Source: Rhizobiaceae bacterium
GTDB taxonomy: Bacteria > Pseudomonadota > Alphaproteobacteria > Rhizobiales > Rhizobiaceae
Reading direction: 5' to 3'
Assembly (NCBI GenBank): GCA_019635755.1
Contig: JAHBYW010000006.1
Coordinates: 62,001 to 126,000 of the forward strand
Length of the DNA: 64,000 nucleotides
The translations under genes and the position numbers were made by a program. Positions 40,611 to 49,774 of the stretch are shown one piece after another. How positions within the stretch are numbered: position 1 is the first letter of the stretch; each line of letters begins with the position of its first letter. The notes beneath the pieces were generated by a model. It worked only from the letters and a program-made list of their open reading frames with translations. It ran no database searches and was not told where the DNA came from.

Positions 40611-40949
40611 ATGTTGAAGAAGTTCATCGCCACCGGCCTCACGGCCATGGCCATCGCCCTTGGCGGCACCGCCGCCGCATCCGCCGGCTATGTCGGCCCG
40701 AACGAGTCGGTCACGTTCTGGGACGTCTTCTTCGCCGGCGAGTATTCCGAAGTGTGCATCCAGGGCGACGGCCGCTCCGACATCGACCTGTGGGTCTATG
40801 ACGAGAACGGCAACCTGATCGACCGCTCGACCAGCTACGGCGCCTATGAATGCGTGTCGTTCCGGCCGGCCTGGACAGGCGAGTTCACCTTCGTGGTGGA
40901 GAACGAGGGCAAGCCCGGCGGCTCGTATTTCGACATCTGGATCGTGTGA
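40611..40949 (+). CDS. Small secreted protein of unknown function
   Basis: 112 residues with a signal peptide MLKKFIATGLTAMAIALGGT ending near ASAG. The mature part has many beta-prone and acidic residues: CIQGDGRSDIDLWVYDENGN and FTFVVENEGKPGGSYFDIWI resemble a single bacterial pre-peptidase C-terminal (PPC-like) beta-sandwich. Two cysteines may form a disulfide. The ATG at 40611 is 8 nt after AGGAG; the ATG at 40605 is too close to it. It stands alone. Confidence 0.72.
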   Translation: MLKKFIATGLTAMAIALGGTAAASAGYVGPNESVTFWDVFFAGEYSEVCIQGDGRSDIDLWVYDENGNLIDRSTSYGAYECVSFRPAWTGEFTFVVENEGKPGGSYFDIWIV

Positions 40950-41042
40950 TCCGGTCATCCCGGACCCGCGAGCCAAAGACGATCGCCTCTCCCGACCGGC
41001 AAGGGGTCTGGTCGAGGCGACCGAAGGAGGAAGGGCGCACGA

Positions 41043-41072
41043 CCGGCCCGGCGGATCATCCCGCCGGGCCGG
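41043..41072 (+). terminator. Terminator-like hairpin
   Basis: CCGGCCCGGCGG-ATCATC-CCGCCGGGCCGG, a perfect 12-bp GC stem with a 6-nt loop, about 94 nt after the secreted-protein stop. No T-tract follows, so termination efficiency is uncertain. Confidence 0.5.
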
Positions 41073-41162
41073 ACTGCATGTGGGGCGGGACTGTTCCGAT
41101 TGGCGTTGACAGCACCGCAGCCGGACGCAAAGGTCGCGCCCCACAGAAACGAAAGTCCCGTC

Positions 41163-41399
41163 ATGCGAGCCGTCTTCGTCCAGCTCCAATGCGCACCCGG
41201 CAAGACCTACGAGGTCGCCGATACGCTTTTCGAACGCGAGATCGTGTCCGAACTCTATTCCACCAGCGGCGAGTACGACCTTTTGATGAAGATCTATGTC
41301 GAGGGCGAGGAAGACATCGGCAAGTTCATCAACGACAACGTCGCCAACGTCCCTGGCATCTCACGCTCGCTGACGACGCTGACTTTCAAGGCGTTCTGA
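41163..41399 (+). CDS. Stand-alone Lrp/AsnC ligand-binding (RAM) domain protein
   Basis: 78 residues starting MRAVFVQLQCAPGKTYEVAD, with SGEYDLLMKIYVEGEEDIG and the C-terminal GISRSLTTLTFKAF. This is the RAM effector domain of Lrp/AsnC regulators without any HTH. Such single-domain proteins form oligomers and may sense amino acids. The longer in-frame start at 41100 has no good ribosome site. It is next to kynureninase (convergent), so a tryptophan-related ligand is possible but unproven. Confidence 0.85.
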   Translation: MRAVFVQLQCAPGKTYEVADTLFEREIVSELYSTSGEYDLLMKIYVEGEEDIGKFINDNVANVPGISRSLTTLTFKAF

Positions 41400-41423
41400 G
41401 CCGACCGACAGGCCCCGCCATCA

Positions 41424-42665
41424 TCACGTCACCGCCGCGCGGGCATGGAATTCGGGCCGGTCCCAGCTTGCGCCTGCGAGGATGTCAGCCAGCGTCGCGG
41501 CCGCCTGGCGGACATCCTCCCCGCGCAGATAGAGCGGCGTGAAGCCGAATCGCATGATGTCCGGCGCACGGAAATCGCCGATCACGCCACGCGCGATCAG
41601 GGCCTGCATCACGGCATAGCCATGTGCGTGCCGGAACGACACCTGGCTGCCGCGATGCTTTGGGTCGCGAGGCGAGGCGAGGACGAGGCCGGGACAGCTC
41701 CGCTCCACCTCGGCGATGAAGAGCTCCGACAGGGCGATCGAGGCGCTGCGGACGTCGGCCATGTCGATGCTGTTCCAGGCATCGAGCGCCGCATCGAGCG
41801 CCGCCATCGACAGGATCGGCGGCGTGCCGACGCGCATGCGCGTGCTGCCGGGCGCCGGACGGTAGTCGGTGTCGAACGCGAACGGCGCCTCGTGTCCCAT
41901 CCAGCCGGCGACGGCCGGCTGCGCGGCTTCGGCGGCGCCGGGGCGGACATAGGTGAAGGCCGGCGCGCCAGGCCCGCCATTCAAGTATTTGTAGCCGCAG
42001 CCCACCGCGAAGTCGGCGCCGGCGCCGAGGAGGTCGACGGGCAGCGCGCCTGCCGAATGGGCCAGATCCCATATCGTCAGCGCGCCTGCCGCATGGGCCT
42101 TCGCGGTCAGCGCCTTCATATCGTGCAGCCTGCCGGTGCGGTAGTCGACCTCGGTCAGCATGAGCACGGCGACCTCGCCGTCGATCGCCACAGCCACGTC
42201 CTCCGGCGCGACCAGCTTCAGCTCGTGTCCCCGGCCGAGCGCCGCCAGCGCCATCTGCGCGACGTAGAGGTCCGTCGGGAAGTTCCCCGTATCGGACAGC
42301 ACCACCTTCCGGTCGGTCATCGACAGGGCGGCGGTGAGAGCCTTGTGCAGGTTCACCGAGGTCGAATCGCCGGCGACGACCGACCCCGGCGGGGCGCCGA
42401 TCAGCCGCGCGATCTTGTCGCCCACGGTCTCGGGCAGGCGATACCAGCCGGAGAGGTTCCACCCGCCGATCAGCTTGCGCCCCCACTCGGTGGCGATCTC
42501 GCGCTGCAGGCGTTCAGGCACCGATTTCGGCAGGGGACCGAGCGAATTGCCGTCGAGGTAGACGATGCCGGGCGGCAGGTCGAAGAGGCCACGCGTGCGG
42601 ACGAATGGATCGGTCACATCTTCCTCCTGCCAGTGAGACGGAACAGTATCACGCGCACCCGCCAA
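41424..42665 (-). CDS. kynU: Kynureninase
   Basis: 413 residues. YLDGNSLGPLPK at the N terminus, IWDLAHSAGALPVDL (Asp200, His203) and GCGYKYLNGGPGAP with the PLP lysine Lys226 are the family motifs. It cleaves kynurenine to anthranilate and alanine in tryptophan degradation. The gene is divergent from an AFMID-like hydrolase 89 nt away, which should supply kynurenine from N-formylkynurenine. Tryptophan 2,3-dioxygenase is not in the window. Confidence 0.93.
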   Translation of the reverse strand: MAGARDTVPSHWQEEDVTDPFVRTRGLFDLPPGIVYLDGNSLGPLPKSVPERLQREIATEWGRKLIGGWNLSGWYRLPETVGDKIARLIGAPPGSVVAGDSTSVNLHKALTAALSMTDRKVVLSDTGNFPTDLYVAQMALAALGRGHELKLVAPEDVAVAIDGEVAVLMLTEVDYRTGRLHDMKALTAKAHAAGALTIWDLAHSAGALPVDLLGAGADFAVGCGYKYLNGGPGAPAFTYVRPGAAEAAQPAVAGWMGHEAPFAFDTDYRPAPGSTRMRVGTPPILSMAALDAALDAWNSIDMADVRSASIALSELFIAEVERSCPGLVLASPRDPKHRGSQVSFRHAHGYAVMQALIARGVIGDFRAPDIMRFGFTPLYLRGEDVRQAAATLADILAGASWDRPEFHARAAVT

Positions 42666-42754
42666 TCCAAGGATCGCCGGCCGGAACGCTGCCGGTGGTC
42701 GGGTGACGCCGCCGAGATGCCGCGCTATGCATCGCGCGACGGGAGGACGAGTTC

Positions 42755-43585
42755 ATGCTTCTGCACCGCGTGACGGACTGGGACGACGCCTACGCCAACG
42801 GGATCAACGTCCCGCGCGGCGAACGCTGGCCTGACGCATGGGTCGAGCCCGCCGCCGGCTACCGGAAACGGATGGGGGAGGCCGGCCGCGCGCGGCTGGG
42901 CCTGGCCTATGGGCCGGGAGACCGGCACCGGTTCGACCTTTTCCTCCCAGAAGGCCAGCCGGAAGGCCTCGTCGTCTTCGTGCATGGCGGCTACTGGATG
43001 CGCTTCGACAACAGCTTCTGGTCGCATCTCGCCGCGGGAGCGGTAGACAGCGGCCACGCCGTGGCGATGCCGAGCTACACGCTCTGTCCGCAGGTCCGCA
43101 TCCGCGACATCGTCGCCGAGATCGGACAGGCTGTGGGCGCCGCGGCGAGAGAGGTCAGCGGACCCGTCCGGCTGACCGGTCATTCGGCCGGCGGACACCT
43201 TGCGAGCCGCATGATCGCGAAAGATTCGCCTGTGCCCGCCGACGTGCTGAAGCGGGTGGTGAACACCGTCTCGATTTCCGGCCTGCACGACCTGCGTTCG
43301 ATCATCAGGACAGGCATGAATGCGACGCTCGGTCTCGATGCCGGGGAAGCGGCGGCGGAAAGCCCCGCTTTGCTGGAGCCGATCGAGGGCGCTCGTCTGG
43401 TCTGCTGGGTGGGTGGCGCCGAGCGCTCCGAGTTCATCCGCCAGAACGCTCTGCTCGCCAACGTCTGGGCCGGGCTCGGCGCGGCAACGGCCGCGGTCGT
43501 GGAGCCCGACCGCCATCATTTCACGATCATCGACGGCCTGGCCGACCAGAATCATCCGCTGACGAAGGCGCTGCTCGACGGCTGA
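42755..43585 (+). CDS. Alpha/beta hydrolase, probable kynurenine formamidase (AFMID-like)
   Basis: 276 residues. VVFVHGGYWMRFDNSFWSHL carries the H-G-G-Y-W motif of the arylformamidase branch of the esterase family. The nucleophile elbow is GHSAGGH (Ser near residue 148), and the catalytic His lies in DRHHFTII near the C terminus. Together with the divergent kynureninase this supports hydrolysis of N-formylkynurenine. It is unrelated to the metal-dependent KynB cyclase-type formamidase. ATG chosen with GGGAGGA 8 nt upstream. Confidence 0.82.
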   Translation: MLLHRVTDWDDAYANGINVPRGERWPDAWVEPAAGYRKRMGEAGRARLGLAYGPGDRHRFDLFLPEGQPEGLVVFVHGGYWMRFDNSFWSHLAAGAVDSGHAVAMPSYTLCPQVRIRDIVAEIGQAVGAAAREVSGPVRLTGHSAGGHLASRMIAKDSPVPADVLKRVVNTVSISGLHDLRSIIRTGMNATLGLDAGEAAAESPALLEPIEGARLVCWVGGAERSEFIRQNALLANVWAGLGAATAAVVEPDRHHFTIIDGLADQNHPLTKALLDG

Positions 43586-43586
43586 G

Positions 43587-44336
43587 CTAGACCGAGGACT
43601 TCTCGGCCAGCACCATGTAGTTGACGTCGATGTCCTTCGACGGCTGCCAGCGGTCGGCGAGCGGGTTGTAGATGACGCCGGTGCGGTCGACCACGACCAT
43701 CCCGGCATCGTTCAACGCCTTCTCGAGTTCGTCGGGGCGCACCAGCTTGGCGTATTGATGCGTTCCGCGCGGCAGCCAGCGCAGCACGTATTCCGCGCCG
43801 ATGATGGCGAGACCGAGGGCCTTCAGCGTGCGGTTGATGGTGGCCACGAACATGACGCCGCCGGACTTCACCATCTGGGCGCAGCGGGCGACGTAGAGCG
43901 GCATGTCGGCGACGTGCTCGACCACTTCCATGTTGAGGATGACGTCGAACTTCTCTCCCGCATCAGCGAGGTCCTCGGCCGTGGCGACGCGATAGTCGAT
44001 GGCGACGCCGGTCTCGGCCGCATGCAGCCTCGCAACCTCGATGTTGTTCGCGGCGGGGTCGACGCCGACCACCGTTGCGCCAAGCCGGGCCATCGGCTCG
44101 CAGAGCAGGCCGCCGCCGCAGCCGATGTCCAGGATGCGCAGCCCCTCGAACGGCCGCGCCGCGCGCGGGTCCCGTCCGAACCGTGTCGCCACGTGATCGC
44201 GGATGTAGGCGAGACGGACGGGATTGAACTTGTGGAGCGGCTTGAACTTGCCGTTCGGATTCCACCATTCGGCGGCGAGGGCGGCGAAACGCTCCACCTC
44301 GCCCCGGTCGATCGTCGATCGTCGGGTTCCTGGCAT
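43587..44336 (-). CDS. ubiG: Ubiquinone biosynthesis O-methyltransferase
   Basis: 249 residues. [21 protein letters not shown] at the N terminus is characteristic of Ubi[22 protein letters not shown] is SAM motif I (near residues 66-86), and MEVVEHVAD is a later motif. It carries out the two O-methylation steps of ubiquinone synthesis. The ATG at 44336 gives the standard length. Confidence 0.95.
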   Translation of the reverse strand: MPGTRRSTIDRGEVERFAALAAEWWNPNGKFKPLHKFNPVRLAYIRDHVATRFGRDPRAARPFEGLRILDIGCGGGLLCEPMARLGATVVGVDPAANNIEVARLHAAETGVAIDYRVATAEDLADAGEKFDVILNMEVVEHVADMPLYVARCAQMVKSGGVMFVATINRTLKALGLAIIGAEYVLRWLPRGTHQYAKLVRPDELEKALNDAGMVVVDRTGVIYNPLADRWQPSKDIDVNYMVLAEKSSV

Positions 44337-44359
44337 CCGTGGTCTCCCTTCGGCGCAAG

Positions 44360-44388
44360 GAATTCGTGCGGGCGAGGCCCAAAGTCAA
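44360..44388 (-). promoter_or_regulatory. Possible ubiG promoter
   Basis: On the minus strand TTGACT (44388-44383) is followed after 17 nt by GAATTC (44365-44360). The -35 is good and the -10 weak, common in this group. Confidence 0.3.
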
Positions 44389-44482
44389 GCGATGCCGAAC
44401 CGCCCGACGGTCTGCTGACACTGGGCTGGCGGGAGTGCGCGGTTATATTCGGATGCAGGTTCAAGCGCTTGGAGGCGATCCG

Positions 44483-45070
44483 ATGGAGCGGACCGAAGCA
44501 GCGGTTTTCTGGGAGCGGCTCGACACGGCTGGCCACGACTCCTGCCGGCTCCTCCGGACGGACGATGGGTTCGCGCTGGAGGGAAGCGCCGTCTTCGAGC
44601 ATCAGGGCGCGCCCTGCGCCCTGACCTACCGCGTGGTCGGCGACAGCGCGTGGCAGACGCACAGCGGCCTCGTGTCGGGATTTGTCGGCGATGAAACGAT
44701 CGGGCTCGATATCGTCCGCACCACGACCGGCGACTGGTTGCTGAACGGCGACCCGCAACCGGAGGCGTCGGGCCTGCCGGACCTCGATCTGGGCTTCACG
44801 CCGGCAACGAACCTGATCGCGATCCGGCGCTTCGCGCTTGTGGCCGGCGATCGAACGCCGGCGCCGGCGGCGTACATCTTCTTCCCGGAGACGCGGCCGC
44901 CGGATCTCCGCTTGACGCGTATGGACCAGACCTATCACCGGCTCGACGCGCAGCGCTATGATTACACCGGCATTGCGTATCGCGAGGTCCTGACCGTCAG
45001 CGCGGCTGGGTTCGTCACCGACTATCCGGGGCTCTGGTCGGGGCGTGTGTGGCCCCCCGCGCATGCCTAG
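44483..45070 (+). CDS. Putative glycolipid-binding domain protein (DUF1089)
   Basis: 195 residues. WERLDTAGHDSCRL at the start, ALTYRVVGDSAWQTHSG, DLGFTPATNLIAIRR and WPPAHA at the end match DUF1089. ATG at 44483 with GGAGG 8 nt upstream; the longer frame from 44339 overlaps the ubiG promoter. The fold is a lipocalin-like barrel in relatives described as binding glycolipids. Role here unknown. Confidence 0.82.
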   Translation: MERTEAAVFWERLDTAGHDSCRLLRTDDGFALEGSAVFEHQGAPCALTYRVVGDSAWQTHSGLVSGFVGDETIGLDIVRTTTGDWLLNGDPQPEASGLPDLDLGFTPATNLIAIRRFALVAGDRTPAPAAYIFFPETRPPDLRLTRMDQTYHRLDAQRYDYTGIAYREVLTVSAAGFVTDYPGLWSGRVWPPAHA

Positions 45071-45175
45071 CCGAATGGCCAGAGGTGTCAGTTCGGTTGC
45101 CGGCGCCCGTTGCCGCCGGCCGGCACGCACCTATATGGACCCGATCGCGGACACGTCCTGCAAGGCACCTTTTCG

Positions 45176-46153
45176 ATGAACGAGACCGTTCCGGCGGCCA
45201 AAATCCTGCGCAGCGCCGAACGGGCCGAGGCGCCCGCCATCGCGATTGCCGGTCTCTCCAAGACCTACAAGACGGGGTTCGAAGCGCTGAAGAGCGTCGA
45301 CCTGACCATCCGCAGCGGCGAGATTTTCGCGCTGCTGGGACCGAACGGCGCGGGCAAGACGACGCTGATCAACATCGTCTGCGGTCTGGTCAATGCCAGC
45401 GCCGGGACGGTCCAGGTCGACGGGTACGACATCATCCGCGACTTCCGCGCGGCGCGTTCCCGGATCGGGCTGGTGCCGCAGGAACTCGTGATCGACGGCT
45501 TCGAGACCGTGTGGGCCACCGTCTCCTTCAGCCGGGGCCTGTTCGGCAAGCGCCGCGACGATGCGCTGGTCGAGCGTGTCCTCAAGGAGCTGTCGCTCTG
45601 GGACAAGAAGGACTCCAAGGTCAACACGCTTTCCGGCGGCATGAAACGGCGCGTGATGATCGCCAAGGCGCTGGCGCACGAGCCGCAGGTCCTGTTCCTC
45701 GACGAGCCGACGGCCGGCGTTGACGTCGAGCTCCGGCGCGACATGTGGGCGATGGTACGCCGCATGCGCGACCGCGGAGTGACGATCATCCTGACGACGC
45801 ACTACATCGAGGAAGCCGAGGAGATGGCCGACCGGGTCGGCGTCATCCGCAAGGGCGAGATCATCCTGGTCGAGGACAAAACGGCGCTGATGAAGAACCT
45901 CGGCAAGAATCGGCTGTCGGTCGAACTCGTCACGCCGATCGACGCCGTCCCCGAGGCCCTGGCCGCGCACGGGCTGGAGATCGCGGATGGCGGGCGGCGG
46001 CTGGTCTATGTCTACGACACGGCGGCCGAGCGCACGGGCATCACGACCCTGCTTTCTGACATCGGCAAGGCGGGGCTGCGGTTCCGCGACATCGAGACGA
46101 GCCAGAGCACGCTCGAGGACATCTTCGTCGGGCTGGTGAGGGATCCGCAATGA
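45176..46153 (+). CDS. ABC-2-type exporter ATP-binding protein
   Basis: 325 residues. Walker [10 protein letters not shown] near residues 62-70, signature LSGGMKRRV, Walker [18 protein letters not shown] and H-loop [16 protein letters not shown] are complete. LSGGMKRR and the C-terminal domain of about 80 residues are typical of drug/lipid exporter ATPases such as NodI or CcmA-like proteins. It overlaps the permease gene (ATGA). The cargo is unknown. Confidence 0.92.
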   Translation: MNETVPAAKILRSAERAEAPAIAIAGLSKTYKTGFEALKSVDLTIRSGEIFALLGPNGAGKTTLINIVCGLVNASAGTVQVDGYDIIRDFRAARSRIGLVPQELVIDGFETVWATVSFSRGLFGKRRDDALVERVLKELSLWDKKDSKVNTLSGGMKRRVMIAKALAHEPQVLFLDEPTAGVDVELRRDMWAMVRRMRDRGVTIILTTHYIEEAEEMADRVGVIRKGEIILVEDKTALMKNLGKNRLSVELVTPIDAVPEALAAHGLEIADGGRRLVYVYDTAAERTGITTLLSDIGKAGLRFRDIETSQSTLEDIFVGLVRDPQ

Positions 46154-46911
46154 ACGTCCACGCCGTCGCCGCCATCTATCGGTTCGAGATGGCGCGGACC
46201 TTCCGGACCATCCTGCAGAGCGTGGTGTCGCCCGTGGTGTCGACATCGCTCTACTTCATCGTGTTCGGCGCCGCGATCGGGTCGCAGATCCAGACGATCA
46301 ACGGCGTCGACTACGGTGCGTTCATCGTGCCGGGGCTGCTGATGATGTCGCTGCTGACGCTGTCGATCTCGAACGCGTCCTTCGGCATCTACTTCCCGAA
46401 ATTCGTCGGCACGATCTACGAGGTGCTGTCGGCACCGGTTTCGCATTTCGAGATCGTCGCCGCCTATGTGGGCGCGGCGGCGACCAAGTCGATCATGATC
46501 GGCCTGGTGATCCTGGCGACCGCGTCGCTTTTCGTGCCGCTGCAGGTCCAGCATCCATTCGTGATGATCCTGTTCCTGGTGCTGACCGCCGTCACATTCA
46601 GCCTGTTCGGCTTCATTATCGGCATCTGGGCCGACGGTTTCGAGAAGCTGCAGATCATCCCGCTGCTGGTCGTCACGCCGCTCGCCTTCCTCGGCGGTGC
46701 GTTCTATTCGATCGACATGCTGCCGCCCTTCTGGCAGGCGGTGTCGCTGTTCAACCCCGTCGTGTACCTGGTCAGCGGCTTCCGGTGGTCCTTCGTCGGG
46801 CACGCCGACGTCGGCGTCGAGGTGAGCCTGGCGATGACCGCGGCGTTCCTGGCGATCTGCATGGTCATCGTCTCCTGGATATTCAGGACCGGCTACAGGT
46901 TGAAGAATTAG
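46150..46911 (+). CDS. ABC-2-type exporter permease
   Basis: 253 residues with six hydrophobic segments. The N terminus [20 protein letters not shown] and the signature region [20 protein letters not shown] followed by [13 protein letters not shown] are ABC-2 permease hallmarks. It forms an inner-membrane exporter with the preceding ATPase. The 193 nt after it before the HD-GYP gene hold no recognised element. Confidence 0.92.
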   Translation: MNVHAVAAIYRFEMARTFRTILQSVVSPVVSTSLYFIVFGAAIGSQIQTINGVDYGAFIVPGLLMMSLLTLSISNASFGIYFPKFVGTIYEVLSAPVSHFEIVAAYVGAAATKSIMIGLVILATASLFVPLQVQHPFVMILFLVLTAVTFSLFGFIIGIWADGFEKLQIIPLLVVTPLAFLGGAFYSIDMLPPFWQAVSLFNPVVYLVSGFRWSFVGHADVGVEVSLAMTAAFLAICMVIVSWIFRTGYRLKN

Positions 46912-47104
46912 CGCGATCTAATCTTACCCAACGGCTGGCCATTTTCGCGCATAGGTCGAATCAGGCGCCCCTGTGGTCCCGTTTTGCTTGCGCCGACCCG
47001 CATTTATTCTGCGCACAACAGCGAAACGGCCCGCGCTTTCAGACTTCGCTAACGATGTTTCACGCAGAAAAGACCCTGGCGACGAATGGCCCAGGGGGCG
47101 GGGA

Positions 47105-48274
47105 ATGCAGACATCGGCTGTCATGCGGGTCGACCGGACAACCGCGATCGGACTCGAGCAACTGACGCTCGAACTGTCGATGGCCCGCGGCCTCGACGAG
47201 ATCATGGCGGTGGTGCGCAGCTACGCCCGGCCGCTGGTCGGCGCCGACGGAATCACGTTCGTGCTGCGCGACAACGGCAAGTGCCACTATGCCGACGAGG
47301 ATGCGATCAGCCCGCTCTGGAAAGGGCAGCGCTTTCCTCTGGAGAACTGCATCTCGGGGTGGTCAATGCTCCACCGCGAAACGGTCGTCATCGAAGACAT
47401 TTACGCCGATGACCGGATCCCGCACGAAGCCTACCGGCCGACCTTCGTGAAGAGTCTGGCAATGGTTCCGGTCCGCAGAGACGACCCGATCGGCGCCATC
47501 GGTGCCTACTGGGCGCAGCGGTGCCGGCCGTCGGCGGAGAACCTGAGGACGCTCCAGCACATCGCCAACAGCGCGGCGGTCGCACTTACGAATGTCTCGC
47601 TCTTCGCGTCGCTGGTCGCCGCGAAGGAGGAGGCGGTGAAGGCGAAGGAGGCGATCATCGTGGCGATGGCGTCGCTGGCCGAGACGCGCGACAACGATAC
47701 CGGCAACCACGTCCGCCGCACGCAGCACTACGTCCGCGCGCTGGCCGAGGCCTGCGCCGTACGCGGCGTGTTCGCCGACGAGCTGACGCCGGCAATGATC
47801 GACCTGCTGTACAAGTCGGCGCCGCTCCACGACATCGGCAAGGTGGGTATTCCGGACCGCATCCTGCTGAAGCCGGGTCGGCTCGACGCCGAGGAATTCG
47901 AGGTGATGAAGACGCTTGCCGAGCTCGGCCGGGCGGCGATCGCCAATGCCGAGCGTCAGTTCGGAACCTGCATGCCTTTCTTCGACGTGGCCAAGGAGCT
48001 TGCCCACACCCACCACGAACGTTGGGACGGCGGCGGCTACCCGCGCGGGCTGAAGGGCCGGGACATCCCCATATCCGGCCGCCTGATGGCGATCGCCGAC
48101 ACCTACGACGCGCTGGTTTCGGAACGGGTCTACAAGCCGGCGATGCCGCACCGCGCCGCCGTGGACCTGATGGCGGCCGAGACCGGCCAGTTCGATCCGG
48201 CGCTGGTGGAGGTCTTCACCGAGATCGCCGAGGACTTCGAGAACATTCACCGGTTCTTCGCCGACGGCGCATAG
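47105..48274 (+). CDS. GAF-HD-GYP domain protein, probable cyclic-di-GMP phosphodiesterase
   Basis: 389 residues. An N-terminal GAF domain spans about residues 20-170, then a short coiled linker, then an HD-GYP domain: ETRDNDTGNHVRRTQHYV, SAPLHDIGKVGIPDRI (HD pair) and HHERWDGGGYPRGLKG (GYP). The metal-binding His and Asp residues are all present, so it should hydrolyse c-di-GMP. The ATG at 47105 follows GGCGGGGA. An in-frame start at 46973 would add 44 non-conserved residues. Confidence 0.9.
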   Translation: MQTSAVMRVDRTTAIGLEQLTLELSMARGLDEIMAVVRSYARPLVGADGITFVLRDNGKCHYADEDAISPLWKGQRFPLENCISGWSMLHRETVVIEDIYADDRIPHEAYRPTFVKSLAMVPVRRDDPIGAIGAYWAQRCRPSAENLRTLQHIANSAAVALTNVSLFASLVAAKEEAVKAKEAIIVAMASLAETRDNDTGNHVRRTQHYVRALAEACAVRGVFADELTPAMIDLLYKSAPLHDIGKVGIPDRILLKPGRLDAEEFEVMKTLAELGRAAIANAERQFGTCMPFFDVAKELAHTHHERWDGGGYPRGLKGRDIPISGRLMAIADTYDALVSERVYKPAMPHRAAVDLMAAETGQFDPALVEVFTEIAEDFENIHRFFADGA

Positions 48275-48310
48275 CGCGCCGTTCGCTGCCGATCGCCATC
48301 GCCGCTTCCC

Positions 48311-48339
48311 TTGCGAAGCGCTTGCCGTTTGGCTATGGG
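48311..48339 (+). promoter_or_regulatory. Possible lysC promoter
   Basis: TTGCGA (48311-48316) and TATGGG (48334-48339) are separated by 17 nt, about 85 nt before the lysC start. Confidence 0.33.
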
Positions 48340-48425
48340 GAGCGCGCATTTTGCGCCTCGGGCCAGCCCGGGGCGCTTTCGTTTGACCCTCGCGCGCAGT
48401 TCACCGGCAAGGCAGCAAGGCTCCG

Positions 48426-49700
48426 ATGGCCCGCATCGTCATGAAGTTTGGGGGGACGTCCGTCGCCGACCTGCCGCGCATCCACAATGTCGCGCGGCAT
48501 GTGAAGCGCGAGGTCGACGCCGGCCACGAGGTGGCGGTCGTGGTCTCGGCGATGTCGGGCAAGACCAACGAACTCGTGGCCTGGGTGCAGGGGATGCCCA
48601 AGGCGACAGGCGCCAATTCCCCCTTCTACGATGCGCGCGAATACGACGCGGTGGTCGCCTCGGGCGAGCAGGTCACGTCGGGGCTGCTGGCCATCGCGCT
48701 GCAATCGATGGGCATCCATGCGCGCTCCTGGCAGGGCTGGCAGATCCCCATCCGGACCGACAACGCCCATGGCGCTGCGCGCATCGCCGACATCGACGGG
48801 TCCTTCCTGATCAAGCGCTTCGGCGAGGGCCAGGTGGCGGTGATCGCGGGCTTCCAGGGCATCGCGCCGGACAACCGCATCGCGACGCTCGGCCGCGGCG
48901 GCTCCGATACCAGCGCGGTTGCGATCGCGGCGGCCGTGAAGGCGGACCGCTGCGACATCTACACGGACGTGGACGGTGTCTATACGACCGACCCGCGGAT
49001 CGAGCCGAAGGCGAGGCGGCTGCCGAAAGTGTCGTTCGAGGAGATGCTGGAGATGGCATCCCTCGGCGCCAAGGTGCTGCAGGTACGCTCGGTCGAGCTG
49101 GCCATGGTCCACAAGGTGCGCACCTTCGTGCGGTCCTCCTTCGAGGATCCCGACGCGCCCGGCATGGGCGATCTGCTCAATCCGCCCGGAACGCTCATTT
49201 GCGACGAGGATGAAATCGTGGAACAGCAAGTCGTCACAGGCATCGCCTACGCCAGGGACGAGGCCCAGGTCTCGCTGCGCCGCGTCGCGGACCGGCCCGG
49301 CGTCGCCGCCGGCATCTTCGGGCCGCTGGCCGAGGCGAACATCAATGTCGACATGATCGTCCAGAACATCTCCGAGGACGGCAAGTTCACGGACATGACC
49401 TTCACGGTGCCGACCGGCGACCTCGACAAGGCGCGCGTCGTCCTCGACAAGGTCAAGCAGACGGTCGGATTCGACGTGATCCAGTCGGAAGCCGGCATGT
49501 CCAAGGTGTCGGTGATCGGGATCGGCATGCGGAGCCACGCAGGCGTCGCCGCCACCGCTTTCAAGGCGCTGTCGGAGAAGGGCATCAACATTCGCGCGAT
49601 CACGACCTCGGAGATCAAGATCTCCATCCTGATCGACAGTGCCTATACGGAACTCGCCGTTCGCACTTTGCATTCCGTCTACGGCCTCGATAAGCAGTAG
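48426..49700 (+). CDS. lysC: Aspartate kinase
   Basis: 424 residues. [11 protein letters not shown] opens the kinase domain and [16 protein letters not shown] with [11 protein letters not shown] completes it. Two ACT domains in the last 150 residues ([20 protein letters not shown] and [19 protein letters not shown]) bind lysine/threonine for feedback control. It is the first step of the aspartate family of amino acids. A ptsP gene follows, as in many Rhizobiales. Confidence 0.96.
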   Translation: MARIVMKFGGTSVADLPRIHNVARHVKREVDAGHEVAVVVSAMSGKTNELVAWVQGMPKATGANSPFYDAREYDAVVASGEQVTSGLLAIALQSMGIHARSWQGWQIPIRTDNAHGAARIADIDGSFLIKRFGEGQVAVIAGFQGIAPDNRIATLGRGGSDTSAVAIAAAVKADRCDIYTDVDGVYTTDPRIEPKARRLPKVSFEEMLEMASLGAKVLQVRSVELAMVHKVRTFVRSSFEDPDAPGMGDLLNPPGTLICDEDEIVEQQVVTGIAYARDEAQVSLRRVADRPGVAAGIFGPLAEANINVDMIVQNISEDGKFTDMTFTVPTGDLDKARVVLDKVKQTVGFDVIQSEAGMSKVSVIGIGMRSHAGVAATAFKALSEKGINIRAITTSEIKISILIDSAYTELAVRTLHSVYGLDKQ

Positions 49701-49774
49701 CGAGTAGAGTTTTCCGCGTCCCTGGGGCCGGTGCGGGTCGCCGTACCGGCGATCGACCTGTTGGAGACAGACTG

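Noticed and set aside
41106-41134. TTGACA promoter for the RAM-domain gene
   Set aside because: The -35 is perfect but the sequence 17 nt downstream (AAAGGT) is a poor -10; not listed as a feature.
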